Source: Conexibacter sp. S30A1
GTDB lineage: Bacteria; Actinomycetota; Thermoleophilia; Solirubrobacterales; Solirubrobacteraceae
Direction of reading: 5' to 3'
Assembly: GCF_023330665.1 (NCBI RefSeq)
Contig: NZ_CP097127.1
Location: 2,790,001-2,854,000 of the forward strand
Length of the DNA stretch: 64,000 nt
Shown here: positions 53,149-62,573 of the stretch, in pieces
How positions within the stretch are numbered: the stretch's first letter is position 1
Layout of the letters: every line of letters begins with the position of its first letter
Program-made: the position numbers and the translations under genes
Notes under the pieces: model-generated
Databases searched by the model: none
Told to the model about the DNA's origin: nothing
The model's input: only the letters and a program-made list of their open reading frames with translations

Positions 53149-54014
53149 TCGCCGCTCACCGCCGGGTGCTCGTCGAGGCTCGAGCCGAGCCTGCCCGAGG
53201 CCGCGAGCTGCGCCACCCGGTCGCCACCGTTGCCGCGCAGGATCACGGCGGCGCCGACCGCCAGCGCCGCCCCGGCCAGCGGGCCCACGACATATACCCA
53301 GAAGGCCCGCCAGTCGCCCGCGACGAGCGCCGGGCCGAGCGAGCGCGCTGGGTTCATCGAGGCCCCGCTCACCGGCGCCGCCCACATCCCGGCCAGCGCT
53401 ATGTACCCGCCGACGCCGATCGCGCCGATCGCACCCACGTTCTGCGCGGCCGATGCGGTGCCGAGGATCACGCTGACCAGGATGCCGGTGAGCACGACCT
53501 CGATCAGCAGCGCCTGCCAGGCCGCGTAGCCCGGCCCTGGAAGCGTCGCGCCGAGGTGGCCCACGTTTCCAAAAACAGCCAGCAGGAAAAGGCCGGCGAG
53601 AACCGCTCCAGCCAGCTGCACCACGATGTAGGCGGGCACACGCCGCCAGGGAAAGTCCCTGCGCATCGCGAAGGCGATTGACACGACGGGGTTCAGGTGC
53701 GCGCCTGAGACGGCCCCCATGAACAGGATGATCGCCATCACCATCAGGCCGGGGGCGACCACGGCGGCGTTGAGGCTGATCTGACCCTCCGCGTGCAACA
53801 GGCCGGCGCCGGCGGCGACCAGCACGAGCATGAAGGTGCCAAGCAGCTCAGCGAACAGGCGCCTGTACTCGAGCCGCGGGTCATTGAACTCAGCCCGCGA
53901 GCCGAACTCCAGCCAGCGGCGCTCGTTCTCGCGCCGAAGCTCTGCCGCATGCAGCTCCGCCTTTGACGTGGCGGGCGCTGAGGCCTGTGCTGCTGGATCG
54001 CTGCCGCTGACCAC
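53145..54014 (-). CDS. MIP-family channel (aquaporin/aquaglyceroporin)
   Basis: 289 residues. A 45-residue charged N-terminal extension precedes six membrane helices and two half-helices. The pore boxes are SGAHLNPVVSIAFAM (NPV rather than NPA) and SGASMNPARSLGPAL (NPA). The aromatic/arginine filter Arg follows the second box. It conducts water, glycerol or another small solute across the inner membrane. Co-translated with the ParB-like gene downstream. Confidence 0.92.
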   Translation of the reverse strand: MVSGSDPAAQASAPATSKAELHAAELRRENERRWLEFGSRAEFNDPRLEYRRLFAELLGTFMLVLVAAGAGLLHAEGQISLNAAVVAPGLMVMAIILFMGAVSGAHLNPVVSIAFAMRRDFPWRRVPAYIVVQLAGAVLAGLFLLAVFGNVGHLGATLPGPGYAAWQALLIEVVLTGILVSVILGTASAAQNVGAIGAIGVGGYIALAGMWAAPVSGASMNPARSLGPALVAGDWRAFWVYVVGPLAGAALAVGAAVILRGNGGDRVAQLAASGRLGSSLDEHPAVSGE

Positions 54015-54058
54015 GATGCCATTGTCACACGTCAGGTTGACGTGTGGGAAGAGGTTCT

Positions 54059-55189
54059 TCAGCCGGCTTGAAGGTGGTCCGCGTCAGCCCGCTGTTCGCC
54101 GGCCCGCGGGGTCGCCTTCGCCCCGACAAGCTCCTGCAGGGTCTGCGCACCCGCGGCGTGCGTGCGCCGCTCGAGCTCCCGGTTCACGGACCGCGGCCAG
54201 GCGGGACCGCCGTAGACGAAACCCGTGTAGGACTGCACCAGGCTCGCGCCGGCGAGCACGCGCTCCCAGACATCATCGGCCGACTCGACGCCACCGACGG
54301 ACACCAGCACCAGGCGGCCGCCGACCCGCGCGTGCAGCCGTGTGAGCACGGCCAGCGAGCGGTGCTTCAGCGGACGCCCCGATACCCCGCCGCCCTCAGC
54401 CCAGGCCTCGCGCGCGACCCGCTCGGCGGGAGTTGCGAGTCCGTCGCGGTCAAGCGTCGTGTTGGTCGCGACGATCCCCGCCAGCCCGAGGTCGACTGCC
54501 ATGTCGGCCAGCGCATCGATCGCCGTGTCCGCGAGGTCGGGGCTGATCTTCACCAGCAGCGGCGTCGTGCCTGCGGCCTGCATCGTCGCGCGCACCAGTG
54601 GCTCGAGCCGCGCCACCGATTCGAGTTCCCGCAGCCCCGGTGTGTTGGGCGAGCTGACGTTCAGCACCAGGTAGTCGGCGAGCGGCGCGAGCGCCGTGGC
54701 CGCTTTCACGTAGTCATCGGCGGCCCGCTTGAGTGGGGTCTCACGGTTCTTGCCGACGTTGGCGCCGACGAGCGTCTGGCGCGGGCGACGAGCGAGGCGC
54801 CTCGCCGCTGCTTCGGCGCCTTTGTTTGGAAACCCCATCCTGTTCAGCAGCGCCCGGTCGGCCGGGAGTCGCGCGAGGACCGGTGGTGGGTTTGAGGCCT
54901 GCGCCATCGGCGTGAGCGTCCCAACCTCGACGAAGCCGAACCCCAGCGCGCCGAGCGCCTCGTAGTGCTCTGCATCCTTGTCCAGGCCGGCGGCGATGCC
55001 GAGCGGCGACGGGAAGCGCACCCCGAGCGCCTCGATCGCGATCACCCCGCTCTGCCGGTGGGTGGCTCGCCGCAACCAGCGGCGCGGTCGTGGCCTGCTC
55101 GTTACGGCGTCTATGGCGCCGAGCGCGGCCGCGTGCGCGCGCTGCGGCGGGATGCGGCGCAGCACGCTGTCAAAGAGCGCCTCGTACAC
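54059..55189 (-). CDS. pyrD: Dihydroorotate dehydrogenase (quinone), class 2
   Basis: 376 residues. N-terminal membrane-associating helices (about 1-45) identify class 2, followed by the FMN barrel: PLGIAAGLDKDAEHYEALGA, FGFVEVGTLTPMAQASNPPP, NRMGFPNKGAEAA, GANVGKNRETPLKRAADDYV, VLNVSSPNTPGLRELESVAR with the catalytic Ser, LVKISPDLADTAIDALADMA, GIVATNTTLDR, VSVGGVESADDVWERVLAGA. Oxidises dihydroorotate to orotate with quinone in pyrimidine synthesis. No other pyr genes are present nearby. Confidence 0.94.
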   Translation of the reverse strand: MYEALFDSVLRRIPPQRAHAAALGAIDAVTSRPRPRRWLRRATHRQSGVIAIEALGVRFPSPLGIAAGLDKDAEHYEALGALGFGFVEVGTLTPMAQASNPPPVLARLPADRALLNRMGFPNKGAEAAARRLARRPRQTLVGANVGKNRETPLKRAADDYVKAATALAPLADYLVLNVSSPNTPGLRELESVARLEPLVRATMQAAGTTPLLVKISPDLADTAIDALADMAVDLGLAGIVATNTTLDRDGLATPAERVAREAWAEGGGVSGRPLKHRSLAVLTRLHARVGGRLVLVSVGGVESADDVWERVLAGASLVQSYTGFVYGGPAWPRSVNRELERRTHAAGAQTLQELVGAKATPRAGEQRADADHLQAG

Positions 55190-55219
55190 GGCTCACACGG
55201 TAGGACTCTGATCGCGCAC

Positions 55220-55504
55220 TCAGTGCTTGAGCTCGATCTCCACGAAGCTCACCGTGGCATCGGTCGCATTGATGAGGTCGTGCTCCGTGCCGGCGGTACC
55301 GGCGTACGGGGCACCGGCAACCTGGCTTCGCTCCAGTTCCGTCCCGTCCGCGTTGATCACACGAAACCGACCGCCGGTGATCGGCACGACGATGTAGTCG
55401 AGCTCGTGGCGATGTGCGCCCGTGGAGGCGCCGGGGTCAAAGACCCACGTCGTCACCCGCACGCGATCGTCGTCAACCGAGGTCGTCGCCTGTGCTTGAG
55501 CCAT
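55220..55504 (-). CDS. Small cupin-domain protein
   Basis: 94 residues, one cupin barrel: VTTWVFDPGASTGAHRHELD (the G-x-H-x-H metal box), YIVVPITGGRFRVINADG, TAGTEHDLINATDATVSFVE (the second box with His). Probably a metal-binding sensor or a small isomerase/dioxygenase-like protein; function not predictable. Divergent from the thioredoxin-fold gene at 55676. Confidence 0.82.
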   Translation of the reverse strand: MAQAQATTSVDDDRVRVTTWVFDPGASTGAHRHELDYIVVPITGGRFRVINADGTELERSQVAGAPYAGTAGTEHDLINATDATVSFVEIELKH

Positions 55505-55675
55505 CCTGCCTCCATGTTGTTGCGATTACCCGAGCGTGACCGGCTTGCGGGCGCCAGCCCTCGGCGAGGCTGCGGGCGATCCGCGCCGTGCCGATGTGTC
55601 CGACTAAAGCGTACGGTGTACCCCCAAACCAAGGTGCGATCGCGAGACCGTGGCGGTCGGCTACTGTGAGGTGGC

Positions 55676-55957
55676 GTGACCAAGGTCAGACTCCACCGCT
55701 GCTCTTACACCTTCCTGCATGTGGACGCCGACGCGTGCTCGCGGCTGCAGAAGGCGCTCGACGAGCAGGGTGTCGATTACGAGGTCGTCAAGCACGGGTT
55801 CGGCAAGAGCCAGCGCTCGCGTGCAGAGGTCGTCAGGCTGAGCGGCCAGAAGTATCTCCCGGTGCTGGAGCTCGCCGACGGGACGGTATACCGCGAGGAG
55901 ACCGACGATATGGTCACCAAGCTCACAACAGGCCAGCTGCCCGGGCCCACGAGCTGA
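55676..55957 (+). CDS. Thioredoxin-fold (GST N-terminal/glutaredoxin-like) small protein
   Basis: 93 residues from GTG 55676. VRLHRCSYTFLHVDADACSR starts the fold; CSRLQKALDEQGVDYEVVKH is helix 1 and strand 2; YLPVLELADGTVYREETDDM has the cis-Pro and the Glu-Glu glutathione-type loop. The usual C-x-x-C site is absent: cysteines at about 9 and 21 only. So it is more like a GST N-terminal domain than a redox-active glutaredoxin. Confidence 0.75.
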   Translation: MTKVRLHRCSYTFLHVDADACSRLQKALDEQGVDYEVVKHGFGKSQRSRAEVVRLSGQKYLPVLELADGTVYREETDDMVTKLTTGQLPGPTS

Positions 55958-56052
55958 GGCAGCCCGTCCGGCGTGCGCCAGCGCGTCACCCTGTGGCGCG
56001 GACTGTCAGGAAAGTGTGTCTTTTCGCGCGGCGCTTGCGTGGGTGCGCGAGC

Positions 56053-56466
56053 ATGTTCGACATGGGCTGGGAGATCGAGATGACGGCGGGCGTGGTGAGC
56101 TGGTACCGGGCGCTCGACGGTGAGTCGGCGACGAGGGTGGCCGTGGCGCTGGATCGTCTCGAGCAGCGTGGGCCGGGGCTGGGCCGACCCTTCGTCGACT
56201 CGGTCAAGGGCTCGCGTCACCACAACATGAAGGAGCTGCGGTCAATCGGCGGCAACCTGCGCGTGCTGTTCGCGTTCGACCCCCGGCGGCGCGCGATCGT
56301 GCTGGTCGGCGGCGACAAGACCAATGACTGGCGGGGCTGGTACGCCCGCAGCATCCCGGTGGCCGACCGCCTGTACGACAATCATCTGCGAAGCATTCGA
56401 GGAGGTGGGCGAAGTTGGCAGAGGGGACGCGAAGCTGGCGGGAGATACGAGCCGAGCGCGCGCTGA
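56053..56466 (+). CDS. HigB-like toxin (RelE superfamily, phage Gp49-type)
   Basis: 137 residues from ATG 56053; ATG 56062 is a near alternative. FDMGWEIEMTAGVVSWYRAL, SATRVAVALDRLEQRGPGLG, SVKGSRHHNMKELRS, GNLRVLFAFDPRRRAIVLVG, GDKTNDWRGWYARSIPVADR is the standard Gp49/HigB order with the Arg of NLRVLFAF. The last 25 residues overlap the antitoxin start and look like random extension. Ribosome-dependent mRNA cleavage is the family role. The antitoxin follows at 56415. Confidence 0.82.
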   Translation: MFDMGWEIEMTAGVVSWYRALDGESATRVAVALDRLEQRGPGLGRPFVDSVKGSRHHNMKELRSIGGNLRVLFAFDPRRRAIVLVGGDKTNDWRGWYARSIPVADRLYDNHLRSIRGGGRSWQRGREAGGRYEPSAR

Positions 56467-56747
56467 ACGAGCAGGACGTGCGGAACTACGGAGTGCTGAT
56501 GGATGCCCAGGCGCTGGTCGCAGCCCACGCGGCGAAGATCGGGATCGAGCAAGCGCGGATAGTGGAGGCGCTGTCGGCCTCGGATCCGGACAGGGTCGCC
56601 GCTGACGCCAGCGTGGACGTGGGGCAGGAGGTGCTGGCGCGCTTTGTGGCGGCGCTCGGCGGCAGGCTGGAGCTGCGCGCCGTCTTTGACGGTGGCGCCG
56701 TGGTGCTGATGCGCGACGGCGAGCTTGTGACTGAAGACGGAGCCTGA
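56415..56747 (+). CDS. HigA-like antitoxin (XRE-type)
   Basis: 110 residues from TTG 56415, with GAGGAGG 9 nt upstream and a 52-bp overlap with the toxin. It begins TRSWREIRAERALNEQDVRN, the usual start of XRE antitoxins downstream of Gp49-type toxins. It ends FVAALGGRLELRAVFDGGAV, the family's typical C-terminal strand pair. The helix-turn-helix in the middle (LVAAHAAKIGIEQARIVEAL) is more diverged than usual. Confidence 0.75.
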   Translation: MAEGTRSWREIRAERALNEQDVRNYGVLMDAQALVAAHAAKIGIEQARIVEALSASDPDRVAADASVDVGQEVLARFVAALGGRLELRAVFDGGAVVLMRDGELVTEDGA

Positions 56748-56902
56748 GCGCAAGCGAGGCCCGTCCGAGCCGCGGCGTGATATGCGGGTGCCTGCCGCGA
56801 CCAGGCACCGACGTTCACGAACTTTCCTGGCCGGGTACTTGCATTCCCGCATCTGATTGCGTAATGTCACCCGCCAGGCAGTAGTACCGTAAGAGGTAAG
56901 TC

Positions 56903-57043
56903 ATGGAAATCTTCACCAACCACACGCTCAACGTGACCGCAGCCGCCGGGCTTGGATTCGGCGTGCTCACGTCCGCCAGCCTGTCGATGCCGGGCACGGC
57001 GGATGGCACCGGTGGGTTTCTCGCTGTGAGGTGGATGCGCTGA
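56903..57043 (+). CDS. Small 46-residue protein before a terminator
   Basis: ATG 56903 behind AAGAGGTAAG with 5-nt spacing. The protein MEIFTNHTLNVTAAAGLGFG continues with G-V-L-T-S-A and ends R-W-M-R. A strong factor-independent terminator starts 30 bp after its stop, so a short transcript is likely. No family recognised; a weak hydrophobic middle (about residues 13-27) could associate with membranes. Confidence 0.5.
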   Translation: MEIFTNHTLNVTAAAGLGFGVLTSASLSMPGTADGTGGFLAVRWMR

Positions 57044-57072
57044 TATCAGCGCATCACATACCGAGCATGCGA

Positions 57073-57102
57073 GGGCGGACCCCATCGGGGCCGCCCTTTT
57101 TT
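57073..57102 (+). terminator. Factor-independent terminator
   Basis: GGGCGG (57073-57078) and CCCC pair with GGGG and CCGCCC (57091-57096) around an ATC loop with a single bulged A, followed by TTTTTT at 57097-57102. It ends the transcript of the 46-residue gene. Confidence 0.85.
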
Positions 57103-57166
57103 GTTGCCCAAATGAGGGCAGGCGCCATACGAGTGAGGGGTCGGCCACCGGCCCGGCGGACATGAT

Positions 57167-58725
57167 GTACGTGTTCAGGGGGTCTGAGCAGGGTTTTCGT
57201 CGGTGTGGGCGTAGTTATGGAGCGTGGCCGGCGATGTTGAGTTTGGTGAGCTGAGGGCGCAGAACGCGCTGTTGGTCGAGGAGAACGCGGCGCTGCGGAA
57301 GCGTGTCGTTGAGCAGGACGCGCGGATCGAGGAGCTGGAGCGGCGGGACAATCGGGACTCGCGGAACAGTTCGCAGCCGCCGTCGTCGGATCCGCCGAAG
57401 TCGCGGGCTGAGCGGCGGCGGGAGGCGCGGGAGAAGCTCAAGCAGCTCTCGAAGTCCAAGCGCAAGCCGGGTGGGCAGCCTGGGCATGAGGGCAAGCATC
57501 GGCAGATGGTGCCGCCGGAGCGTGTTGATCATCGCAGCCAGCATCTGCCGCAGGCGTGCTCGTGCGGGCATACTTTCGATGGCTCGGAGGAGCGGGTTGA
57601 CGATCCGGTGATCCATCAGCAGTGGGAGCTGCCGCCGATCCGCCCGCTGGTGTTCGAGTATGAGCTGTTGCGGTTGCGCTGCCCGTGCTGCGGTAAGCCG
57701 CGGCTGGCTGAGCTGCCTGCGGGGGTGTCGTGGTCGGCGTTCGCGGCTCGTTTGGAGGCGCATATCGCGACGCTGGCCGGTGTGTACCGGCTCTCGCGTC
57801 GGCAGGTGCGCGAGGTCTGCCAGGAGGTGTTCGGGATCCCGATCTCGCTCGGCGCGGTCGACGCGGCGATCATGCGCATGTCGCAGGTCCTGAAGGATCC
57901 GTGGGAGAAGCTGCGCGAGTACATCCAGCAGGCGGGGCTGGTGCACGCCGATGAGACCAGTTGGCGGCTTCGAGGCGCGCAGCAGTACCTGTGGCTGGCC
58001 TCCAGCGCGCTGGCGGCGTGCTATCGGATCGACCCGCACCGCTCCCAGGCAGCGGCCAAGGAGCTTTTGGGCGAGAACTTCGGCGGGTTCGTGGTCTCAG
58101 ACCGCTACGCCGGCTATCACTTCCTCGACGTGCTGCAACAGCAGCTTTGCTGGTGCCACGTGATCCGCCAACTGGTCGAGGTCTCCGAGCGCCACCGCGC
58201 GGCGGGCAGGCTCGGCAAGAAGCTGGTCAAGGCAGCGCGCGAGGTGATCAACATCCACCGCCGCTACCTCGAAGACGACCACGATCTGGACTGGCTGCGC
58301 GAGCAGCTGCAACCGCTACGCGAGCGCATCCAAGCACTGCTCGAGCAAGGCGCCCGCGGCCGGCACCAGCGCACCGCCAACTTCTGCTCAGGGCTGCTTG
58401 ACGAGTACGAGGCGCTGTGGACCTTCTGCGACGTCGAGAACATCCAGATCCCGCTCACGAACAACGCGGCGGAGCGGGCGGTCAGACACGCGGTGCTGCT
58501 ACGCCGCATCCAGGGCGGCACCCAATCAGACGAAGGCAGCCGCTGGGTCGAGCGGATCTGTTCCGTACGCGAAACGCTACGCCTCCAAGACCGCCCCGTG
58601 CTCGACTACCTCATCAGCGCCGCGGAAGCCGCCCACCACCGACAGCCGCTACCGTCACTCCTCCCAGCCGGGCCCTGAGCCGCGATCACGCCGCCAACTC
58701 CGCCGGCGACCCCCTGAACGCGTAC
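57167..58725 (+). mobile_element. IS66-type insertion sequence, single-gene form
   Basis: Terminal repeats GTACGTGTTCAGGGGGTC (from 57167) and, inverted, GTACGCGTTCAGGGGGTC (to 58725): 18 bp with one mismatch. An 8-bp target duplication GACATGAT flanks it (57159-57166, 58726-58733). Only the transposase (TnpC-type) is present; the accessory tnpA/tnpB of classic IS66 are missing, as in the ISBst12 subgroup. Intact. Confidence 0.9.
57224..58678 (+). CDS. IS66-family transposase
   Basis: 484 residues from GTG 57224. N-terminal leucine-zipper-like coil (about 5-40), basic linker with NSSQPPSSDPPKSRAERRRE, zinc finger QACSCGHTFDGSEER and LRLRCPCCGKPRLAEL. The DDE core has VHADETSWRLRGAQQYLWLA (Asp), GGFVVSDRYAGYHFLDVLQQ (Asp), CWCHVIRQLVE, and the Glu segment PLTNNAAERAVRHAVLLRRI. 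Full length. Confidence 0.93.
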   Translation: MAGDVEFGELRAQNALLVEENAALRKRVVEQDARIEELERRDNRDSRNSSQPPSSDPPKSRAERRREAREKLKQLSKSKRKPGGQPGHEGKHRQMVPPERVDHRSQHLPQACSCGHTFDGSEERVDDPVIHQQWELPPIRPLVFEYELLRLRCPCCGKPRLAELPAGVSWSAFAARLEAHIATLAGVYRLSRRQVREVCQEVFGIPISLGAVDAAIMRMSQVLKDPWEKLREYIQQAGLVHADETSWRLRGAQQYLWLASSALAACYRIDPHRSQAAAKELLGENFGGFVVSDRYAGYHFLDVLQQQLCWCHVIRQLVEVSERHRAAGRLGKKLVKAAREVINIHRRYLEDDHDLDWLREQLQPLRERIQALLEQGARGRHQRTANFCSGLLDEYEALWTFCDVENIQIPLTNNAAERAVRHAVLLRRIQGGTQSDEGSRWVERICSVRETLRLQDRPVLDYLISAAEAAHHRQPLPSLLPAGP

Positions 58726-58865
58726 GACATGATGAGCAGTAGCCAGAAGTAACACCAGCAGGTTCTAGATAGTGACGTTTAACGCGCGGCCGGCGTGGCG
58801 GTCGGACACGCCTGCGGACGTGTCACTCGACGCTGACCTTACATACATTCACAGAGAGGAAGAAC

Positions 58866-59054
58866 ATGTTGACCCGCACGATGGCGGCGATGGTGCTACC
58901 CGGCAGACGATGGCTCAGCGCGAGCCGTGATGTGCCACAGACAGTCTGGATGAAGCTCGACCAGGCTCGCCGGCGCTCACTGTGCATCCAGGACCGGGTC
59001 GAGCTTGGGCGTGAGCGCTTGATCCAGCGTCACGGCTGGGGAGGGCGGCGATGA
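58866..59054 (+). CDS. Small basic protein coupled to the GNAT gene
   Basis: 62 residues, ATG 58866 behind AGAGAGGAAG. Its stop overlaps the GNAT start as ATGA (59051-59054), so it probably is translated and couples to it. Sequence LTRTMAAMVLPGRRWLSASR then RRRSLCIQDRVELGRERLIQ shows no family marks. It could serve as a leader or a small partner; support is the ribosome-binding site and the overlap only. Confidence 0.5.
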   Translation: MLTRTMAAMVLPGRRWLSASRDVPQTVWMKLDQARRRSLCIQDRVELGRERLIQRHGWGGRR

Positions 59055-59871
59055 TCGAGCAGGCGCAGGGACTGAACACGGCGGCGCTCGAGGCGATAGC
59101 GAACCTCGAGCGCCGCTGCCTGGCCGCCGACGGCGGCCGTCTGAAGCTCGAGTGGGGGACGCTGCGCAGCCGCAAGGCCGGCGAGGTCCGCGACCTGCTC
59201 TGGTGGGAGGACGGTGAGCTCTGCGGCTTCCTCGGAATCTACGGCTACCGGGCTGGTGTCTTTGAGGTGACCGGCATGGTCGACCCGCTGGGGCGGCGTC
59301 GCGGCATCGGTCGTGCGCTGCTCGACGAGGCCCTCGCGCTGCTGCGAACCCTCGGTGGCGGGCAGGTGCTGCTGGTGGTCCCACGGGTATCCGCGGGCGG
59401 GCATGCGCTCGCGCAGAGCTACGGGATGGTCTATGAGCACTCCGAGCACGCGCTGCGCCTCGATGCGCGCCCGGCCGCCGCGCCAACTGGTCCGCAGCTG
59501 CGTCTGCGCCAGGCGACCGAGGAGGACATTGCGCTGCTCTCGGGGCTCTACCTCGACGCGTTCGGCGACGCCGCGGTCAACCCCGACAGGCTCTCCGGGG
59601 AGCGCTCGCGCACGCTCGTGATCATGCTTGACGGGACGGCGGTCGGGACGATCGCGCTTGCGCGTGACGGCGCCCGCGGCGGCGTCTACGGCTTCGTCAT
59701 CGACCGGTCACTGCGTGGCCGGGGGATCGGCGGGCGTGTGCTGCGCTGGGCCTGTGCCGATTTGTTCGAAGCGGGCGTGGAGTACGTGGACCTGGAGGTG
59801 GAGGTCGAAAACGAGCACGCGCTTGGTCTGTACACGGCCGTCGGCTTAAGGGCCCTGGCAACCGACGATTA

Positions 59872-59893
<22 letters not shown>
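59051..59893 (+). CDS. Tandem GNAT N-acetyltransferase
   Basis: 280 residues with two GNAT domains in series, as in mycothiol synthase MshD-like proteins. First (about 1-140): [20 protein letters not shown] has the acetyl-CoA loop R-x-x-G-I-G. Second (about 148-280): [20 protein letters not shown] has R-G-R-G-I-G-G. The C-terminus [20 protein letters not shown] is typical. Whether the substrate is a thiol sugar, an amino acid or a protein is unknown. It overlaps the stop of the convergent dehydrogenase by 22 bp. Confidence 0.88.
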
Positions 59894-60840
<947 letters not shown>

Positions 60841-61080
60841 CTACACTCCCCCTCTGCCTACGTGGATCCGCGCGCGGTTGCGTCGGCCGTAGCTGTCGAC
60901 CCTACTCAGAAAGCCTGCGCACATGAACTGGATCATCCCACGCGGGCGTCCGCGCGCGCTTGCGCCGAGCCCCGGCCTGCGGTCAGCGTCCGTTGACCGC
61001 AGGCCTCCCGCCGAGCCGGAGCCCGTCCGATTTTGAGCCCGACCGTTCAAGCGCCGGCACACGGTGCCGATAGCTAGCGC

Positions 61081-61809
61081 GTGTCCGGACCTCTGTTCAA
61101 GAAGCTCCGCGTCGCTGCCGCCTTCTGCGTGGTGGCGGTCTGCGCCTCTGCCGTGCCGCTCGGCGGCTTGGCCACGGCCCGTGCCGCGGCGACGCCGGCG
61201 GCCGCGCGCGCGCCCTTTGACGCCGCCTTCCTCGGTGACTCCTACACCTTCGGCGTGGGCGCCACGCAGCCGAGCGACGGGTACGCCTACCTCGTCGCCC
61301 GGGCCGAGCACTGGACCGCCCGTATCGTCGGCCTTCCCGGCAGCGGCTACGTACGGGTCGCGATCCGCGACCACAAGAACATCGCCGCTGGGCTACCGGC
61401 CGTGATCGCCGCCCAGCCACGGGTGGTGATCGTCGCAAGCGGCCACAACGACGCGATGCCGCACGTCCCCTACACGCAGACGGAGGCCGCTGCGCTGCGG
61501 GATCTGAGCTCGCTGCGGGCGGCGCTGCCGCAGGCGACGATCGTGGTGCTCGGCCCGATCTGGCTCAACGGCCACCCGGACCGCAAGGCGCTCTACGTCA
61601 ACCACGCGATCCACCTGGCCCAGGAGCGGGTCCCCGGCACGCTCTGGATCGACCCGATTACGCAGCGCTGGTTCACCGGCTCCTGGGTCAAGCGCACCGG
61701 CGATGACCGGACCATGATCAACTACACCGCCGGTCACCCGAACAACCGCGGCTACCGTCACATCGCCACTTTGCTTGAGGCCGACCTGCGCCAGCTCGGC
61801 ATCAGCTGA
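61081..61809 (+). CDS. Secreted SGNH/GDSL hydrolase
   Basis: 242 residues from GTG 61081. Signal peptide LRVAAAFCVVAVCASAVPLG and cleavage near ARAAA. All SGNH blocks are visible: Ser in AAFLGDSYTFGVGA, Gly in GLPGSGYVRVAI, Asn in VIVASGHNDAMP, and His in GHPNNRGYRHIATLLEADL. An extracellular esterase or lipase-like hydrolase; substrate unknown. Confidence 0.9.
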   Translation: MSGPLFKKLRVAAAFCVVAVCASAVPLGGLATARAAATPAAARAPFDAAFLGDSYTFGVGATQPSDGYAYLVARAEHWTARIVGLPGSGYVRVAIRDHKNIAAGLPAVIAAQPRVVIVASGHNDAMPHVPYTQTEAAALRDLSSLRAALPQATIVVLGPIWLNGHPDRKALYVNHAIHLAQERVPGTLWIDPITQRWFTGSWVKRTGDDRTMINYTAGHPNNRGYRHIATLLEADLRQLGIS

Positions 61810-61826
61810 GCGGTCGCAGACACCGC

Positions 61827-62573
61827 TCAACGGTCGCGCCAGGCACCGGCTCCAGCCAGCTCGCCGCCACGCACCAGTCGCGCGGGCGAGCGGTCGCCGG
61901 CGGCGCGGGACTCGATCCCCGCCAGATCGGGCATGCTTGCTGCCGCAAACAGGACGATGTTGCCGCGGCGCTTGGGTCCAGCCAGCGCCGCAACGGCGGG
62001 ATAGGCCTCAGCGAGTCCGGCCGCGATCGCACGCGCGTCCGCGAGCCCCGCCGTGTCGACCACGTTCACCAGCGTCAGCGCCGCCACCCGGGCACAGTCC
62101 CGCAGGGCCTCCACGGTGACCAGGTGGCGAGGCACTCGCGCGCCGGTGAACGCGTCGATCACGATCGCGTCGCCACTCGCGTCTGCCAGCCCGTCCAGCG
62201 CCCCGCGGCCGTCGCCGACCTGCACCCTGAGGCCCGGCTGGCGCCGCAGCCCCATGTGCGCTCGCGCCAGCTCGAGGACGCGGGCGTCGAGCTCGTAGAC
62301 GCGCTGGCGCGAGCCTGGATCGTCGGCCAGCAGCGCGCGCGCCAGTGTGCACGCGCCGCCGCCCAGGTGGATCACGCGTCTGGCCCCTGCGGCCCGCAGC
62401 ACCAGTCGCATCCAGCGCAGGTAGTCGAACTCCAGGTGGCTTGAATCGGCCAGGTCTACGTAGGAGGCGTCCATGTCGTCCTGGCGCAGCAACCGGCCGC
62501 TTGGGCGGTCGGGGTCGGCGAGCACGGAGAGCTCGCCGACAGTGCTGATCAGGACCCGATCACTGCGACTCAT
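61827..62573 (-). CDS. Spermidine synthase-like methyltransferase-fold protein
   Basis: 248 residues. Rossmann methyltransferase motif I RRVIHLGGGACTLARALLAD, acidic motif YELDARVLELARAHMGLRRQ, and the V-G-D-G then AIVIDAFTGARVPRHLVTVE segment typical of the SpeE superfamily. Residues that bind polyamines are not recognisable, and actinobacterial members of this type are often not true aminopropyltransferases. Starts ATG 62573 and faces the SGNH hydrolase tail-to-tail. Confidence 0.82.
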   Translation of the reverse strand: MSRSDRVLISTVGELSVLADPDRPSGRLLRQDDMDASYVDLADSSHLEFDYLRWMRLVLRAAGARRVIHLGGGACTLARALLADDPGSRQRVYELDARVLELARAHMGLRRQPGLRVQVGDGRGALDGLADASGDAIVIDAFTGARVPRHLVTVEALRDCARVAALTLVNVVDTAGLADARAIAAGLAEAYPAVAALAGPKRRGNIVLFAAASMPDLAGIESRAAGDRSPARLVRGGELAGAGAWRDR

